DNA of 64,000 bases from Pseudomonadota bacterium (GCA_963205315.1 CAUJIO010000056.1:30917-94916), one strand, 5' to 3'; counted from the stretch's first letter, positions 54,412-63,607 are shown. Made by a program: numbers and translations. Notes: generated by a model not told the origin, from the letters alone.

Positions 54412-54433
54412 GATTGGTCTCCTCGTGATCCGT

Positions 54434-54700
54434 TCAGTGGTGGCTACCGGAATCTGTTCCTGGCGGCAGTTGCCGTTTGTCGTCATTTCCGCCGTGGCCG
54501 TGCCCGCCGTGCATGAACAGATGCAGGAGCGGACATGCCAAAAGTAGAATGATTGGCAGGTAGCCGAACAGATGGGCGCGATGCTCGGTGAAGAGATAGA
54601 AGCCAGCAATTGCAAGGAAGCCGATGAATGCGATGTTGGTTTTTGACCAGAAGCTTTTCGGCTCCGGTGGATTCATTTGGTTGTGGTCATGTTGCATCAT
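54434..54700 (-). CDS. DUF2933 His-rich small membrane protein
   Basis: The 88-residue protein has a His/Asn-rich start (MMQHDHNQMNPPEPKSFW), two helices (IAFIGFLAIAGFYLF and LFGYLPIILLLACPLLHLFMHGGHGHGG) and a His-rich end. DUF2933 is a small metal-cluster family of unknown function, and the HGGHGHGG motif is typical. Its start overlaps the MFS stop (TGATG-type junction). Confidence 0.85.
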   Translation of the reverse strand: MMQHDHNQMNPPEPKSFWSKTNIAFIGFLAIAGFYLFTEHRAHLFGYLPIILLLACPLLHLFMHGGHGHGGNDDKRQLPPGTDSGSHH

Positions 54701-55941
54701 AAAGTCCCTTTTTCAGAGTTGCGATGTGAAGAACCAATTTCGTGGTCTGGTGACGCAGCTCGCAGTTTCGTCCCGCGGTCATTCCAGAGGGTGATGGCGG
54801 CAAGCCCAACCACCGGTGCCGCGGCGATGCCGAAGATCCAGGCCGTCTGCAACACTGCCGCAACAACGCCTGCGAGAATCCCGCCGAGTGTCTGGCCTGC
54901 CTGTGAGGCGGCGTAATGGAGGCCACTTGCAGACCCCGAGGCGCCGCCGTCAGCAGCCGCGATTTGGCGAGAAAGCAGCGGCGGTAGCAGTCCGCCCCCC
55001 AGGGCGAACATGGCGGTTGAAACCACGTGGGCAGCTGTGCCGGTCCCGAGGGCTGCGCCGAGCAGGCCTGCCGCTAGCGCAATGAGCGCAGAAGGAACCA
55101 TCACGTTGACCGGCATGTCCCTGACGCGGGGAATGACAAGCAGGATTTGGGCAGCCGACATGAACAGTGTACATTCAGCGAGAAGTAGCCCGGCCTCCAA
55201 TGGCTGCAGGCGGCCAGAGCCGATTTTCAGCGTGAGCGCAACTTCGAAGGCGCCTACCGCCGTCGCCGTGATCAGAAGGCCTGTCAGCATCGGCGAAATT
55301 TGGTACGCAAGGCTTTTTACCGGAAGGTTCGGTGCCGGACCTTCAGTGGAGGGTGCTTTACCCACACAGGCGACTGTGATCGCAGCGGATAGAAGCAACA
55401 AACCACCAGTAACGAACAGCGGGACTTGACCGGCGCCGCCATCGTACGCCAACGAAGCAGCAAGTCCCCCCGCGAAGGGCCCGAGAAGAAAGCCAGAGTT
55501 CTGGGCGATCGCCGACCACACCACGCGCTTCGATGTCCAGACCTTGTCATCTTTGGCCCAGCGGGAGAGCCACGCCTGCGTCGCAGGCCCAACAGCGCCC
55601 GCGCCTGCACCGGCGGCGAATCTCCAGAAGTAGAGCCAGCCAAGGCTTGACGCAGATGTCCCGAGCATGGTGGCTATGCCCGTGACAGCGAGCGCGGCGG
55701 CAATCAAGGTGGAGTTAGTCACCCGGTCCGACAAGCGGCCCCACAGCGGCGCAGCAAGAAAGGCAGCACCGGCATAGATGGCTGTGACAAAACCGGTGTG
55801 AAGGGCGATTGTTTGTGGCGAGACGGCCGTATGTAGACCGGCGACGATGCCCGGCATCACCGGAAGCAGAATGCCATATCCCAGGGAAGTGAGAAAACCT
55901 CCGAGGAGCAGGGCGCCAATTGAGATATGTGGAGGTTGCAA
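54697..55941 (-). CDS. MFS transporter
   Basis: The protein has about 12 helices, the loop motif GRLSDRVTNSTLIAAAL and the APLWGRLSDR (motif A) region, typical of major facilitator drug/solute exporters. I favour TTG 55941 (LQPPHISIGALLLGGFL), preceded by AAGG and 10 bp after the P-type ATPase stop; an earlier TTG at 55998 would add 19 residues and overlap that gene. Substrate unknown. Being co-directional and tightly packed between a metal ATPase and DUF2933, a role in metal or metal-complex efflux is plausible but inferred. Confidence 0.85.
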   Translation of the reverse strand: MQPPHISIGALLLGGFLTSLGYGILLPVMPGIVAGLHTAVSPQTIALHTGFVTAIYAGAAFLAAPLWGRLSDRVTNSTLIAAALAVTGIATMLGTSASSLGWLYFWRFAAGAGAGAVGPATQAWLSRWAKDDKVWTSKRVVWSAIAQNSGFLLGPFAGGLAASLAYDGGAGQVPLFVTGGLLLLSAAITVACVGKAPSTEGPAPNLPVKSLAYQISPMLTGLLITATAVGAFEVALTLKIGSGRLQPLEAGLLLAECTLFMSAAQILLVIPRVRDMPVNVMVPSALIALAAGLLGAALGTGTAAHVVSTAMFALGGGLLPPLLSRQIAAADGGASGSASGLHYAASQAGQTLGGILAGVVAAVLQTAWIFGIAAAPVVGLAAITLWNDRGTKLRAASPDHEIGSSHRNSEKGTL

Positions 55942-55951
55942 GACAAAGACC

Positions 55952-58330
55952 TTATGTCGTTTTGACGGCTGGTGTTTGTGGGGTTCCGGCGAGGTCAATT
56001 TTCAGAGACGTGCGTTTGAGCAGCAGTGCGTTGATTGCGACAATAACCGTCGAACCAGACATAGAGAGCGCGGCGATCTCGGGGCTGAGTGTAAAAGGGT
56101 AGAAGACTCCGGCAGCCAGAGGAAAGGCTATGGCGTTGTAGCCGACTGCCCACCAGAGATTCTGATGCATCTTTCGTAGCGTCGCACGCGAGATTACGAT
56201 GGCGCGAACCACGTCAAACGGATCGCTCTTCATCAATACAACATCGGCGCTCTCCATGGCGACGTCGGTACCCGCTCCAATGGCAAAGCCAACATCTGCT
56301 TGTGTAAGTGCCGGAGCGTCGTTCACCCCATCGCCGACCATGCCAACGCGCATGCCTTGTGCCTGGAGCTCCTTGATCTTCGAGGCCTTCTGCCCGGGAA
56401 GGACATCGGCCAAAACGATATCGATGCCGAGGTCGCCGCCAATCCGCGCCGCGGTTCCTGCGTTGTCTCCGGTGAGCATCGCGACCTTTACGCCGCGCTC
56501 GCGCAAAGCTGCAATTGTGGCGCGTGAAGTGGGTCTGACCGCATCTGCAATAGCGATAAGACCGATCAGCTTGCTGGCGCGAGCCACATGCACGACGGTG
56601 CGTCCGGCACCTTGCATGCGCTCGGAGTCAGGCTTTAGTCCGGACCAGTCGACGGAGCGTCCTTCCATCAGTTTCGTATTACCGACCAGTATTTCTGCTC
56701 CGCTCACATGCGCCTTCGCTCCTTGGCCCTCGATATTGGCAAAATCTGTGGCAGTCTCGAGCACCAATCCCTCCGCCCGCTCCAGGATGGCCTTGGCCAG
56801 CGGATGTTCCGAACTTCTTTCCAGGGCACCGGCAAGTTTCAGCAGGTCATCCAGTTGAATGTCTGGTGCGAGGGTGGTGTCCACAACCTTGGGAGAACCA
56901 ATCGTCAGAGTGCCGGTTTTGTCGAACACCACAACGTTTAATTTAGTAGCATCCTCCAGAGCTGTCGCGTTCTTGATCAAAATGCCGTTGTTGGCTCCCA
57001 GCCCGGTTCCCACCATGATGGCCATCGGTGTTGCAAGGCCGAGGGCGTCAGGGCACGCGATGACGAAGACCGTAATCATCAGGGTTAGCGCAAATATCAG
57101 CGGCGCTTCTAAAAGACTGTACCACGCGAAAAAGGTGCCGAGGCCGATCACCAGCGCCGCCAGCACCAGCCATTGTGAGGCGCGATCTGCGAGCATCTGG
57201 GCGGGCGCCTTTGAATTTTGGGCTTCCTGGACGAGCTTGACGATCTGCGCCAGCGCCGTATCGGCTCCGACCTTGGTGGCCCGGTAGCGGATCATGCCAC
57301 TCTTGTTGATCGTCGCGCCGATCACTTGATCACCCGGTCTCTTCGACACCGGTAATGACTCGCCAGTCAGCATGGATTCATCGACTGCTGATGAGCCCTC
57401 GACGATTGTGCCGTCGACTGGAATTTTACCGCCAGGGCGTACGACGACAATGTCGTCGGCAACCACCTCGGCGGTGGGGATCTCGGATTCAACACCAGCG
57501 CGAACGACTACCGCTTTAGGCGGCGCCATATCCATTAGCTTGCGAATCGCATCTGAAGCACCGGCCCTGGCACGCATTTCCAGCCAATGACCCAAGAGGA
57601 TGAACACGAGCAGAACCGCCGATGCTTCGTAGAATTGTTCGCCGCCGAACAGGAATGTTGACGCAACGCTGAACACATATCCGGTTCCAACACTCATCAG
57701 AACCAGTACGGCCATGTTGAGCACGCCGTTTCGCAATGCCCGGAATGCCGCGATGTAAAACGGCCATCCGGGATAAATGATTGCAAGCGTGGCAAAAACA
57801 AAGAGGAACAGGTTACGGTCGATGCCGAATGGCGGCTTCAAATCGACACCGATCATTGTTCCCATCTGTGAGTAGAGGAAGACAGGGACAGCGAAGATCA
57901 GCGCGACGATGAAGCGGTTCCGCATGTCGCGAGCCATGGCCTGCATGTCAGCGCCAGCGCTGTGGCCCATATCAGTGTGCAAGTCGTGTTCGTGAACCCG
58001 GGGCTGAGACCGCTCCGCGACGACGGGGGCGAGAGTAGCGGCACCATGTTCGTGCGTCTCATGTCCACGATGCAAACGGGTGGAGGACTTCTCTGGCTCG
58101 CAAATATGTGCCGGTAGGGCCTCGCCCCGACAGTGGAATCCGCAGTCCTGAATGGCCTTCATCAGGGCATCCGCATCCGTTGCCGATTCGTCGTAGGTGA
58201 TCGTCGCAGATGTCGAGGCGGCATTGACATCTATGCCTTTAACGCCCGGAAGCCGGGACAGTCGTTTCGTGATCGACAGATGATCAAGCGCGCCGAACAT
58301 TCCGTCGATTGCAAGGGTCTTGGTGAGCAT
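55952..58330 (-). CDS. P1B-type metal ATPase with CPD motif (CopB-like)
   Basis: The 792-residue pump has an N-terminal HMA-like fold that lacks the CxxC copper loop ([14 protein letters not shown]) but keeps a Cys pair in CGFHCRGE, then a His-rich stretch ([24 protein letters not shown]). The transmembrane metal motif reads CPD (Cys 426, Pro 427, Asp 428) instead of CPC or CPH. The rest is intact: [33 protein letters not shown]. CopB-type pumps export Cu(II)/Ag or similar ions, but the ion here cannot be read from the CPD motif. Start at 58330 follows GAGGA. Confidence 0.92.
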   Translation of the reverse strand: MLTKTLAIDGMFGALDHLSITKRLSRLPGVKGIDVNAASTSATITYDESATDADALMKAIQDCGFHCRGEALPAHICEPEKSSTRLHRGHETHEHGAATLAPVVAERSQPRVHEHDLHTDMGHSAGADMQAMARDMRNRFIVALIFAVPVFLYSQMGTMIGVDLKPPFGIDRNLFLFVFATLAIIYPGWPFYIAAFRALRNGVLNMAVLVLMSVGTGYVFSVASTFLFGGEQFYEASAVLLVFILLGHWLEMRARAGASDAIRKLMDMAPPKAVVVRAGVESEIPTAEVVADDIVVVRPGGKIPVDGTIVEGSSAVDESMLTGESLPVSKRPGDQVIGATINKSGMIRYRATKVGADTALAQIVKLVQEAQNSKAPAQMLADRASQWLVLAALVIGLGTFFAWYSLLEAPLIFALTLMITVFVIACPDALGLATPMAIMVGTGLGANNGILIKNATALEDATKLNVVVFDKTGTLTIGSPKVVDTTLAPDIQLDDLLKLAGALERSSEHPLAKAILERAEGLVLETATDFANIEGQGAKAHVSGAEILVGNTKLMEGRSVDWSGLKPDSERMQGAGRTVVHVARASKLIGLIAIADAVRPTSRATIAALRERGVKVAMLTGDNAGTAARIGGDLGIDIVLADVLPGQKASKIKELQAQGMRVGMVGDGVNDAPALTQADVGFAIGAGTDVAMESADVVLMKSDPFDVVRAIVISRATLRKMHQNLWWAVGYNAIAFPLAAGVFYPFTLSPEIAALSMSGSTVIVAINALLLKRTSLKIDLAGTPQTPAVKTT

Positions 58331-58341
58331 GGTCAATATCC

Positions 58342-58674
58342 TCAGCGTGGTGAAGGTATGAATGGAAATGTTGCGAGCCCAGCAAGTCCAATCAGCGCTA
58401 TCCAGCACACGATGGTAAGTGGCTGGTGCCAGCCGGGTGGTGTAATCATGGCTTTTGCGTCAGCACGACGCGCAATGACCATCCCGGCGATGTGGATTCC
58501 GATGCCTGCCAGGAGAAAAAGAATCGCGATGGCGACGGGCATCTGAGGCATCACTGATGCTACGCTAACACCGATTGCGGCAGCTCCCATTGACGATGCC
58601 AACGCCGCAGTGAGCCGGCGGCTGTGCGACTCGCGCAACGTCCGCTCTGCTGTCATGTCCAAGTGTCTTCTCAT
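58342..58674 (-). CDS. Small two/three-helix membrane protein before the P1B ATPase
   Basis: The 110-residue product (start 58674, or ATG 58656) has hydrophobic stretches [43 protein letters not shown] and [20 protein letters not shown]. It ends 11 bp before the ATPase start and probably opens the eight-gene run. No family recognised; similar small membrane proteins accompany CPx-ATPases. Confidence 0.6.
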   Translation of the reverse strand: MRRHLDMTAERTLRESHSRRLTAALASSMGAAAIGVSVASVMPQMPVAIAILFLLAGIGIHIAGMVIARRADAKAMITPPGWHQPLTIVCWIALIGLAGLATFPFIPSPR

Positions 58675-58825
58675 GAGGCCCTGTGGTTCTCGTCGAAGCG
58701 GTTAAGGAAGTGGCACGACGGACGGTCGCGTCAGCGTCGGTTTGCCTGTGGGACAAGATGGATACGCCGCCCTTTGGGCCATGCCAGGAGATTCAGCCTG
58801 TCTGCCTGCGGCGGATGGCCAGTTG

Positions 58826-59269
58826 CTAAAGGGACGAAATCGGAGGCCGAGTAATGGGCGGCAGCAGCAGGTTACGAGGCGCCGCTAGAACGGCAGACGG
58901 GAACTGAGCAAGAAGTTCGGGGTGGTCCGCAGTCGCCACCGCCGACACGATGACCCCTCCACAACTCGAAAATGAACAGCACCCATCGCAGGTGCCGGAG
59001 TGACCCTTTGGTACGCCATGGTCTCGGGCACAGGAGTCGAACGCGCCTACGCCTTGCGTAGCCTCAGCTATGCTGTCAGGGTTAGTAGTGATTGCTTCGA
59101 TAGATGACGAAGTGGAATCGTGATGTGAACTCGCCGCACCCAAAGTTGTGCCAGAACTCCAGTTCAGCGCCATAGCCACGATGAACACAGCCATCCAAAG
59201 ACCTGCGATCCGGCTCATCCAATGGCAGCCGGATAACAATGAAGGTGCATGTTCCTCGCGATGTTGCAT
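58826..59269 (-). CDS. Small exported Cys/His-containing protein (fourth of four)
   Basis: Possible starts are 59269 (MQHREEHAPSL) or 59218 (MSRIAGLWMAVFIVAMAL); neither has a strong ribosome site. The signal helix is followed by SSHHDSTSS, then a Cys cluster ARDHGVPKGHSGTCDGCCSFSSCGG and a C-terminal Pro-rich tail LLLPPITRPPISSL. This is the same plan as the genes at 15840, 20146 and 27921. A perfect FNR-type box lies about 73 bp upstream of the 59269 start. A copper-binding or delivery role in the periplasm is inferred. Confidence 0.58.
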   Translation of the reverse strand: MQHREEHAPSLLSGCHWMSRIAGLWMAVFIVAMALNWSSGTTLGAASSHHDSTSSSIEAITTNPDSIAEATQGVGAFDSCARDHGVPKGHSGTCDGCCSFSSCGGVIVSAVATADHPELLAQFPSAVLAAPRNLLLPPITRPPISSL

Positions 59270-59341
59270 ACAATTCCACGATAGGTCAGCAACCGCTACC
59301 AAAACAAAGATGTCGTTTCAACGTAATACGGAAAGCGGTCA

Positions 59342-59355
59342 TTGATTTGGATCAA
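59342..59355. promoter_or_regulatory. Perfect FNR/FixK-type box
   Basis: TTGATTTGGATCAA matches TTGAT-N4-ATCAA at all ten fixed positions. It lies in the gap between minus-strand genes, upstream of the Cys-rich exported protein gene. Use by an FNR, FixK or Anr regulator under low oxygen would be expected. Confidence 0.6.
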
Positions 59356-59435
59356 TCATATATCTGCGAACCTAGGCATCAATCACATTCTTCCCAGCCG
59401 ATGTTCGATTGGTCGAGCCGAGATTGACTTACACG

Positions 59436-59963
59436 TCATCTGTTTGAGCCGGCACGTCTCCAGAGCCATGCAATGGGGGCCGGCCCGGATCGGGACGAGT
59501 TTTCGAACGCGAAGTAGGTATGGATGATGAAAAATACAGCAAGCGCATATGCAAGATAGCGATGAGAGATAATAAACTGCAGATGTATAGCGTGGCCGAG
59601 GTTCACTACGGCACCTGCTTGAAACAGGTCAAAAAGATAAATGCGGGGGCTTAAGGGGGAGGGGCGATAGATTATCACGCCTGTTGCCAAAATGACTGCC
59701 AGTGAGGCAAGCAGTAGCACCTTCATGAGTGCGCGTAACCCGCGCGGCCGGAATATTCGGACATCGCCCCTTCGTGGGAGCAAGGCCAGAACCATCAGGC
59801 GGACTGCCGTGATAACCACCAGAATCCAGCCGACTGACATGTGAATGCCCATCCACAATGACGGCGATACCCGAACAAAATCGGGATAAGGAATGGGGAG
59901 TGAAGCAAGGAGCATCAACGCTACAAGAGCAGCGGTGGTCCAGTGAAGCAGCCACGTTGTCAT
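59436..59963 (-). CDS. Cytochrome b561-like membrane protein
   Basis: Start at 59963 follows GGAAG and gives 175 residues with four to five helices. Candidate haem His residues lie in LLHWTTAALV, GIHMSVGW, GHAIHLQFIISHRYLAY and FIIHTYFA, the four-His pattern of b561/Ni-Fe hydrogenase-type cytochromes. It would carry electrons across or within the inner membrane. It is 17 bp after the TlpA-like gene. Confidence 0.82.
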   Translation of the reverse strand: MTTWLLHWTTAALVALMLLASLPIPYPDFVRVSPSLWMGIHMSVGWILVVITAVRLMVLALLPRRGDVRIFRPRGLRALMKVLLLASLAVILATGVIIYRPSPLSPRIYLFDLFQAGAVVNLGHAIHLQFIISHRYLAYALAVFFIIHTYFAFENSSRSGPAPIAWLWRRAGSNR

Positions 59964-59980
59964 GTATGGCACTTCCGTTG

Positions 59981-60541
59981 CTAGTGTTGACCGTGAATGG
60001 CATTGAGGCTCGCGATGACGTCCGGTGCATCCCATTCCGTGGGACCAATGAGACGCCCGACTTCCTGGCCTTGATGATCGAGAAGCAACGTGGTCGGCAG
60101 TCCGCCGACCGCCAGAATACCCATGACGGTCTGTTCGTTCCCGCGGTAGAGCGCCAGGTTCTTCAGGTCATAGGTGTCGTAGAATGCCTGCAATTGTTCA
60201 AATCCAGCCACGTCCACGGAAAGTGCCACAACAGTGATGTGAGGTTCCCTTTCAAAAATTGGCTTGAGCCGGTCCAGAGCGGGCATTTCCTTTCGACATG
60301 GACGACACCATGTCGCCCAGACATTCAAGAGAACGTGCCGGCCATTAAAGTCGGAGAGCCTGACGGGCATTCCATTACGATCCATGAACTCAAGACTGGC
60401 AATCACGCGTGGCTGCTTCCGAACCTGAAGAATGGCATTGCCCGATACCATGGTTTTGAGCGAAGCAATTCCCGACTGCAAGGCGATGGGAAGCAACGCC
60501 AGTCCCGCAAGTATCAATAGGCTGCCCCATCGTTTATTCAT
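59981..60541 (-). CDS. TlpA-like periplasmic thioredoxin
   Basis: The 186-residue protein has a single N-terminal membrane helix (LLILAGLALLPIALQSG) and a thioredoxin fold with NVWATWCRPCRKEMPALDRL, active site WCRPC, plus VVALSVDV and GGLPTTLLLD (cis-Pro). It faces the periplasm and would reduce or transfer disulfides, as TlpA does for CuA-site assembly. It is followed by the b561-like gene, 17 bp on. Confidence 0.9.
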   Translation of the reverse strand: MNKRWGSLLILAGLALLPIALQSGIASLKTMVSGNAILQVRKQPRVIASLEFMDRNGMPVRLSDFNGRHVLLNVWATWCRPCRKEMPALDRLKPIFEREPHITVVALSVDVAGFEQLQAFYDTYDLKNLALYRGNEQTVMGILAVGGLPTTLLLDHQGQEVGRLIGPTEWDAPDVIASLNAIHGQH

Positions 60542-60580
60542 CCATGCCTCTCGTTATGTCCTCGCGCGGCCAATTCCAAG

Positions 60581-61372
60581 CTATGGAGCCGGGAACGGAT
60601 CCCCGGTTCGTCCACTCAACCAATATCCGGCGAGGCCTATCCATTCATGCGCTGCAAGGTCAGCGGCAGCAAGCCCGTCGGCCACGCTCTTCGAAGGCAT
60701 CAAGACACTCTCCGTGCCTTGCGTCCGGTAATCGACAGGATACGGAAAGATGGCAAAGCCGACTGCTCCAAAGCACGCAACGGCGCGAGGCATGTGGCTG
60801 GCAGACGTCACCAGCAACCAGGTCTCGTTTGCCTTTGGTTTGACCAAGGCCAAGCTTTCTTCGGCATTCTCGCATGTGTCACGGGAAACTTCCTCCATCT
60901 CGATGCGCTTTGCGTCAACGCCGAGATCAATCAGAAGCCGGCGGGCTACAGCAGATTCGGACAGGGGCTGCGCCGCGAGGATATGGTTTGCTCCGCCAGA
61001 CAGGACGATGCGCGCATCGGGAAATCTGCGGCTCAATTCCGCGACCGCGGTGATCCTTTCGCCCGCATCGTTGGTCGTGTTCTGGTCACGTTCGGCACTG
61101 ATGTGCGTGTCAACCGCGCCCCCCAGCAGGATCATGCCTGTAAATGGGCTGTCGTGGCTCGGCACCGGAAAACGGCTCTCCAGAGTGCCAAGCGCGATGA
61201 GGCCGGAGGAGGAGATGCCGAAGACAGCGAGCAAGAGAGCCACGGTTGAGGAGGCTGCCGTTCCGAGCCGTCGAAAGCGAAAAAGAGAAAGCACCAGTCC
61301 CAACACCGCCAGGAGAGCAATGAAGTTCGACGGTTGAACGAAGTAGCCTACGATCTTGGCGACCACGAACAT
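60581..61372 (-). CDS. YdcF/SanA-like (DUF218) membrane protein
   Basis: The 263-residue product has two N-terminal helices, then a DUF218 domain with GMILLGGAVD, RFPDARIVLSGGANHI, EEVSRDTCENAEESL and LVTSASHMPRAVACF. The family includes ElyC, linked to cell envelope integrity. It lies 31 bp after the multicopper oxidase gene and 39 bp before the TlpA-like gene. Confidence 0.85.
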   Translation of the reverse strand: MFVVAKIVGYFVQPSNFIALLAVLGLVLSLFRFRRLGTAASSTVALLLAVFGISSSGLIALGTLESRFPVPSHDSPFTGMILLGGAVDTHISAERDQNTTNDAGERITAVAELSRRFPDARIVLSGGANHILAAQPLSESAVARRLLIDLGVDAKRIEMEEVSRDTCENAEESLALVKPKANETWLLVTSASHMPRAVACFGAVGFAIFPYPVDYRTQGTESVLMPSKSVADGLAAADLAAHEWIGLAGYWLSGRTGDPFPAP

Positions 61373-61403
61373 GACTGCTCTCCTGGCAAATGGTAGAAAT
61401 CGG

Positions 61404-62831
61404 CTAAGCCATGTATGCGGCAGTTGTCATCATTCCGCTCGCCATGTGATAGAGGTGATGGCAGTGGAAGGCCCACGCGTCTCCGGGGTTGATCGCTTCG
61501 AAGGCGAAGGTCACGCTGGTCATCGGCGGCACCAAAACAGTATCGCGAACCGCACCGGCAATCCGTCTGCCGTCAATGGCAACGATTTGAAAGTGATGGC
61601 CGTGCAGATGCATTGGATGCGCCATCATGGACATGTTGCGCATCTCGACGGCTACACGCTCTCCCTGGCGAAACTTGATTTCTGAATCTGACTGCATGCT
61701 CCATGCATAGGTCTGCATGTCACCGGCAAGAGTGACAATGAAGCTGCGATCTGGTGCTTTCCTGGCCAAGGGGGATTTCGCTTGCAAGTGCTTTTCGAGA
61801 TCCAACTTCAGAACTGGACCCGGCTTTTCACCCTGGGCGGAAAACTTTTCGAGTTTTGCGCCGGCCGTTGCCAAAATAATGCCCGTTCTCTCTGCTCCGC
61901 CTTCACGCAAAGCGAAGATCGGAAATGCACCACCGTGACTTGGAATGTGAACGCGGAAATCGACACGCTGGCCCATGGACAACGGAAACCGCCTGGTCTT
62001 GTGAGGCTGAATGTCCTGTCCGTCGACAGCAATGACTGCTCCGTCGAGACCAATGGTATCGATGGTGAAACCGGTCGCAGTGGCGCCGTTAATGATACGC
62101 AGCCGGACCGTTCCGCCTTTTTCGACTTGCACGACCTCCGGATCATCCAAGGTTCGGTCATTGGCGAGATAAGCGTCATATTCGATATCGTTGAGATCCA
62201 TCGTAGCCGATGCATCACCCGTATTCATGCCAGGCATCTTGGAGTGATCCATGCCTTGCATATTCATTCCACCCATGCCACCGGATTTGAGCTTTGCCAG
62301 AAGTTCCTCCGCTGGAGTGAATGAGAAATCGTGGAGCAGGATCACCACTTCTTGTTCGTCGCGCGCAAGGTCGTCTTTGCTCCGGACGATGAGTGGTGCA
62401 GCAAGCAGGGCCTGTTCCTGAAGTGTGTGCGCATGCATCCAATGCGTGCCCGAATAGCCAAGCGGAAATACATAGTTCCGCTGCTCGGCCGGTTTGAGCA
62501 GCGGTGCCGGCAAATTTGGCACTCCGTCCATTGGCCATGGTGGTGTCAGTCCGTGCCAGTGAACCATCGTATCTTCACCGGTGTCGTTCGTGAGCGCCAC
62601 GTTGAAGCTGTCTTCTGATTTAAGACGGAGTCCATGAGTGCCGTCGGCTTGCATCAGACCGAACACTTTGGCGGCGCGGCCATTGACCTCGATGGTGCGT
62701 GATAGTGCCTTGAGTTCGATGGGGGCCGCAGCCGTTTGCGCGGCACTGGTGAGGGTTGGTCCGATGCCAAGGAGTGGTAGGCTGCAGCTTCCAGCAAGAA
62801 GCTTCGTAAATTCACGGCGTTTCATATTCAT
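61404..62831 (-). CDS. Tat-exported multicopper oxidase (copper-resistance type)
   Basis: The 475-residue protein starts at 62831 (an ATG at 62825 has better ribosome spacing). It has a Tat motif KRREFTKLLAG and the four copper motifs HWHGLTPP, HWMHAHTLQEQ, HPMHLHGHHFQI and HCHHLYHMASGM. A Met-rich insert (GMGGMNMQGMDHSKMPGMN) is present. It is the paralogue of the oxidase at 16287, sharing DLNDIEYDAYLANDRTLDDP and other blocks. It would oxidise periplasmic Cu(I). It is 66 bp after the DUF305 gene. Confidence 0.93.
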   Translation of the reverse strand: MNMKRREFTKLLAGSCSLPLLGIGPTLTSAAQTAAAPIELKALSRTIEVNGRAAKVFGLMQADGTHGLRLKSEDSFNVALTNDTGEDTMVHWHGLTPPWPMDGVPNLPAPLLKPAEQRNYVFPLGYSGTHWMHAHTLQEQALLAAPLIVRSKDDLARDEQEVVILLHDFSFTPAEELLAKLKSGGMGGMNMQGMDHSKMPGMNTGDASATMDLNDIEYDAYLANDRTLDDPEVVQVEKGGTVRLRIINGATATGFTIDTIGLDGAVIAVDGQDIQPHKTRRFPLSMGQRVDFRVHIPSHGGAFPIFALREGGAERTGIILATAGAKLEKFSAQGEKPGPVLKLDLEKHLQAKSPLARKAPDRSFIVTLAGDMQTYAWSMQSDSEIKFRQGERVAVEMRNMSMMAHPMHLHGHHFQIVAIDGRRIAGAVRDTVLVPPMTSVTFAFEAINPGDAWAFHCHHLYHMASGMMTTAAYMA

Positions 62832-62849
62832 TGTCCTTTAGTCTTGAAT

Positions 62850-62863
62850 TGAACGTGGTCAAC
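62850..62863. promoter_or_regulatory. FNR/FixK-like palindrome upstream of oxidase gene
   Basis: TTGAACGTGGTCAA (TTGACCACGTTCAA on the minus strand) keeps the TTGA-N6-TCAA half-sites. It lies only about 19 bp before the minus-strand oxidase start, so it would repress or act on a downstream TSS rather than classically activate. Confidence 0.35.
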
Positions 62864-62897
62864 TGTCGCTCGTACATTGCGACAGCGGTTGTCCCGG

Positions 62898-63572
62898 TCA
62901 GTTGGTGGCCTTTGCGAGCCATTCCTTCAGAGATGAGAGTTCAGCCTCTTGCGCCGAGAGTGTGTCTCGGGCCAGCTTGCGGATTTCGGCATCCTTCCCG
63001 AATTGCAAAACGACCCTGGCCATATCGATCTCACCCTGATGGTGGGGAATCATCGTCCTGGCGAAGTCCACGTCTGTATTCCCGGTGAAGCTGACCGACA
63101 TGCCGTCCATCATGGACATCATGAATGCGTAATTCGCCTTGATGGCCTCGGGGATGATTTTCATGCTGCTCAGATCCTGTCTGCTCAGCCACGCCTTAAG
63201 AACCGCAATTTCCGCCCCCTGGGACTGGATTAGGTTGGTGGCAATGTTTTGAAGGAATTGGTCCTTTCCGGACTGCTTCTCGATTTCGGCCATTGTGACA
63301 GCTCCCTCGTGATGGGGAATCATGCTCTTCACAAAGTCCACGTCTGGGTAGCCTGTCGCGGGTCTCATGATGCCTTCCATCATGATATTTATGGCGGTCT
63401 GAAAATCTTCACGGGTATCGCCGCCGGTGGAGTTCGCCCTCATTGCCGAGCTGTCGTCCATCACCATGTTTCCCATGTCATCCGGGGAACGGAGTGAGAC
63501 GCTAAGGACCGAAAAGACATACGCACCCAGAAGGAGTGCGGCCACTCCACCGAGAAGGTATTTCTTGTTCAT
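62898..63572 (-). CDS. Periplasmic protein with two DUF305 domains
   Basis: The 224-residue product has an N-terminal helix (LLGGVAALLLGAYVFSVLSV), then two DUF305 repeats: DVDFVKSMIPHHEGAVTMAEIEKQSGKD and DVDFARTMIPHHQGEIDMARVVLQFGKD, each with the HH pair and Met positions. Tandem DUF305 is the ferritin-like arrangement found in metal-tolerance clusters. It lies 35 bp after the P1B ATPase gene and before the multicopper oxidase. Confidence 0.9.
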   Translation of the reverse strand: MNKKYLLGGVAALLLGAYVFSVLSVSLRSPDDMGNMVMDDSSAMRANSTGGDTREDFQTAINIMMEGIMRPATGYPDVDFVKSMIPHHEGAVTMAEIEKQSGKDQFLQNIATNLIQSQGAEIAVLKAWLSRQDLSSMKIIPEAIKANYAFMMSMMDGMSVSFTGNTDVDFARTMIPHHQGEIDMARVVLQFGKDAEIRKLARDTLSAQEAELSSLKEWLAKATN

Positions 63573-63607
63573 CTATGTCAATCCTCCTTCTGCAACTGTG
63601 AGGCGAC

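Noticed and set aside
56199..56858. 219-codon plus-strand frame opposite the CPD ATPase
   Set aside because: It is Ser/Ala/Pro-rich low-complexity shadow of a clear P-type ATPase on the other strand.
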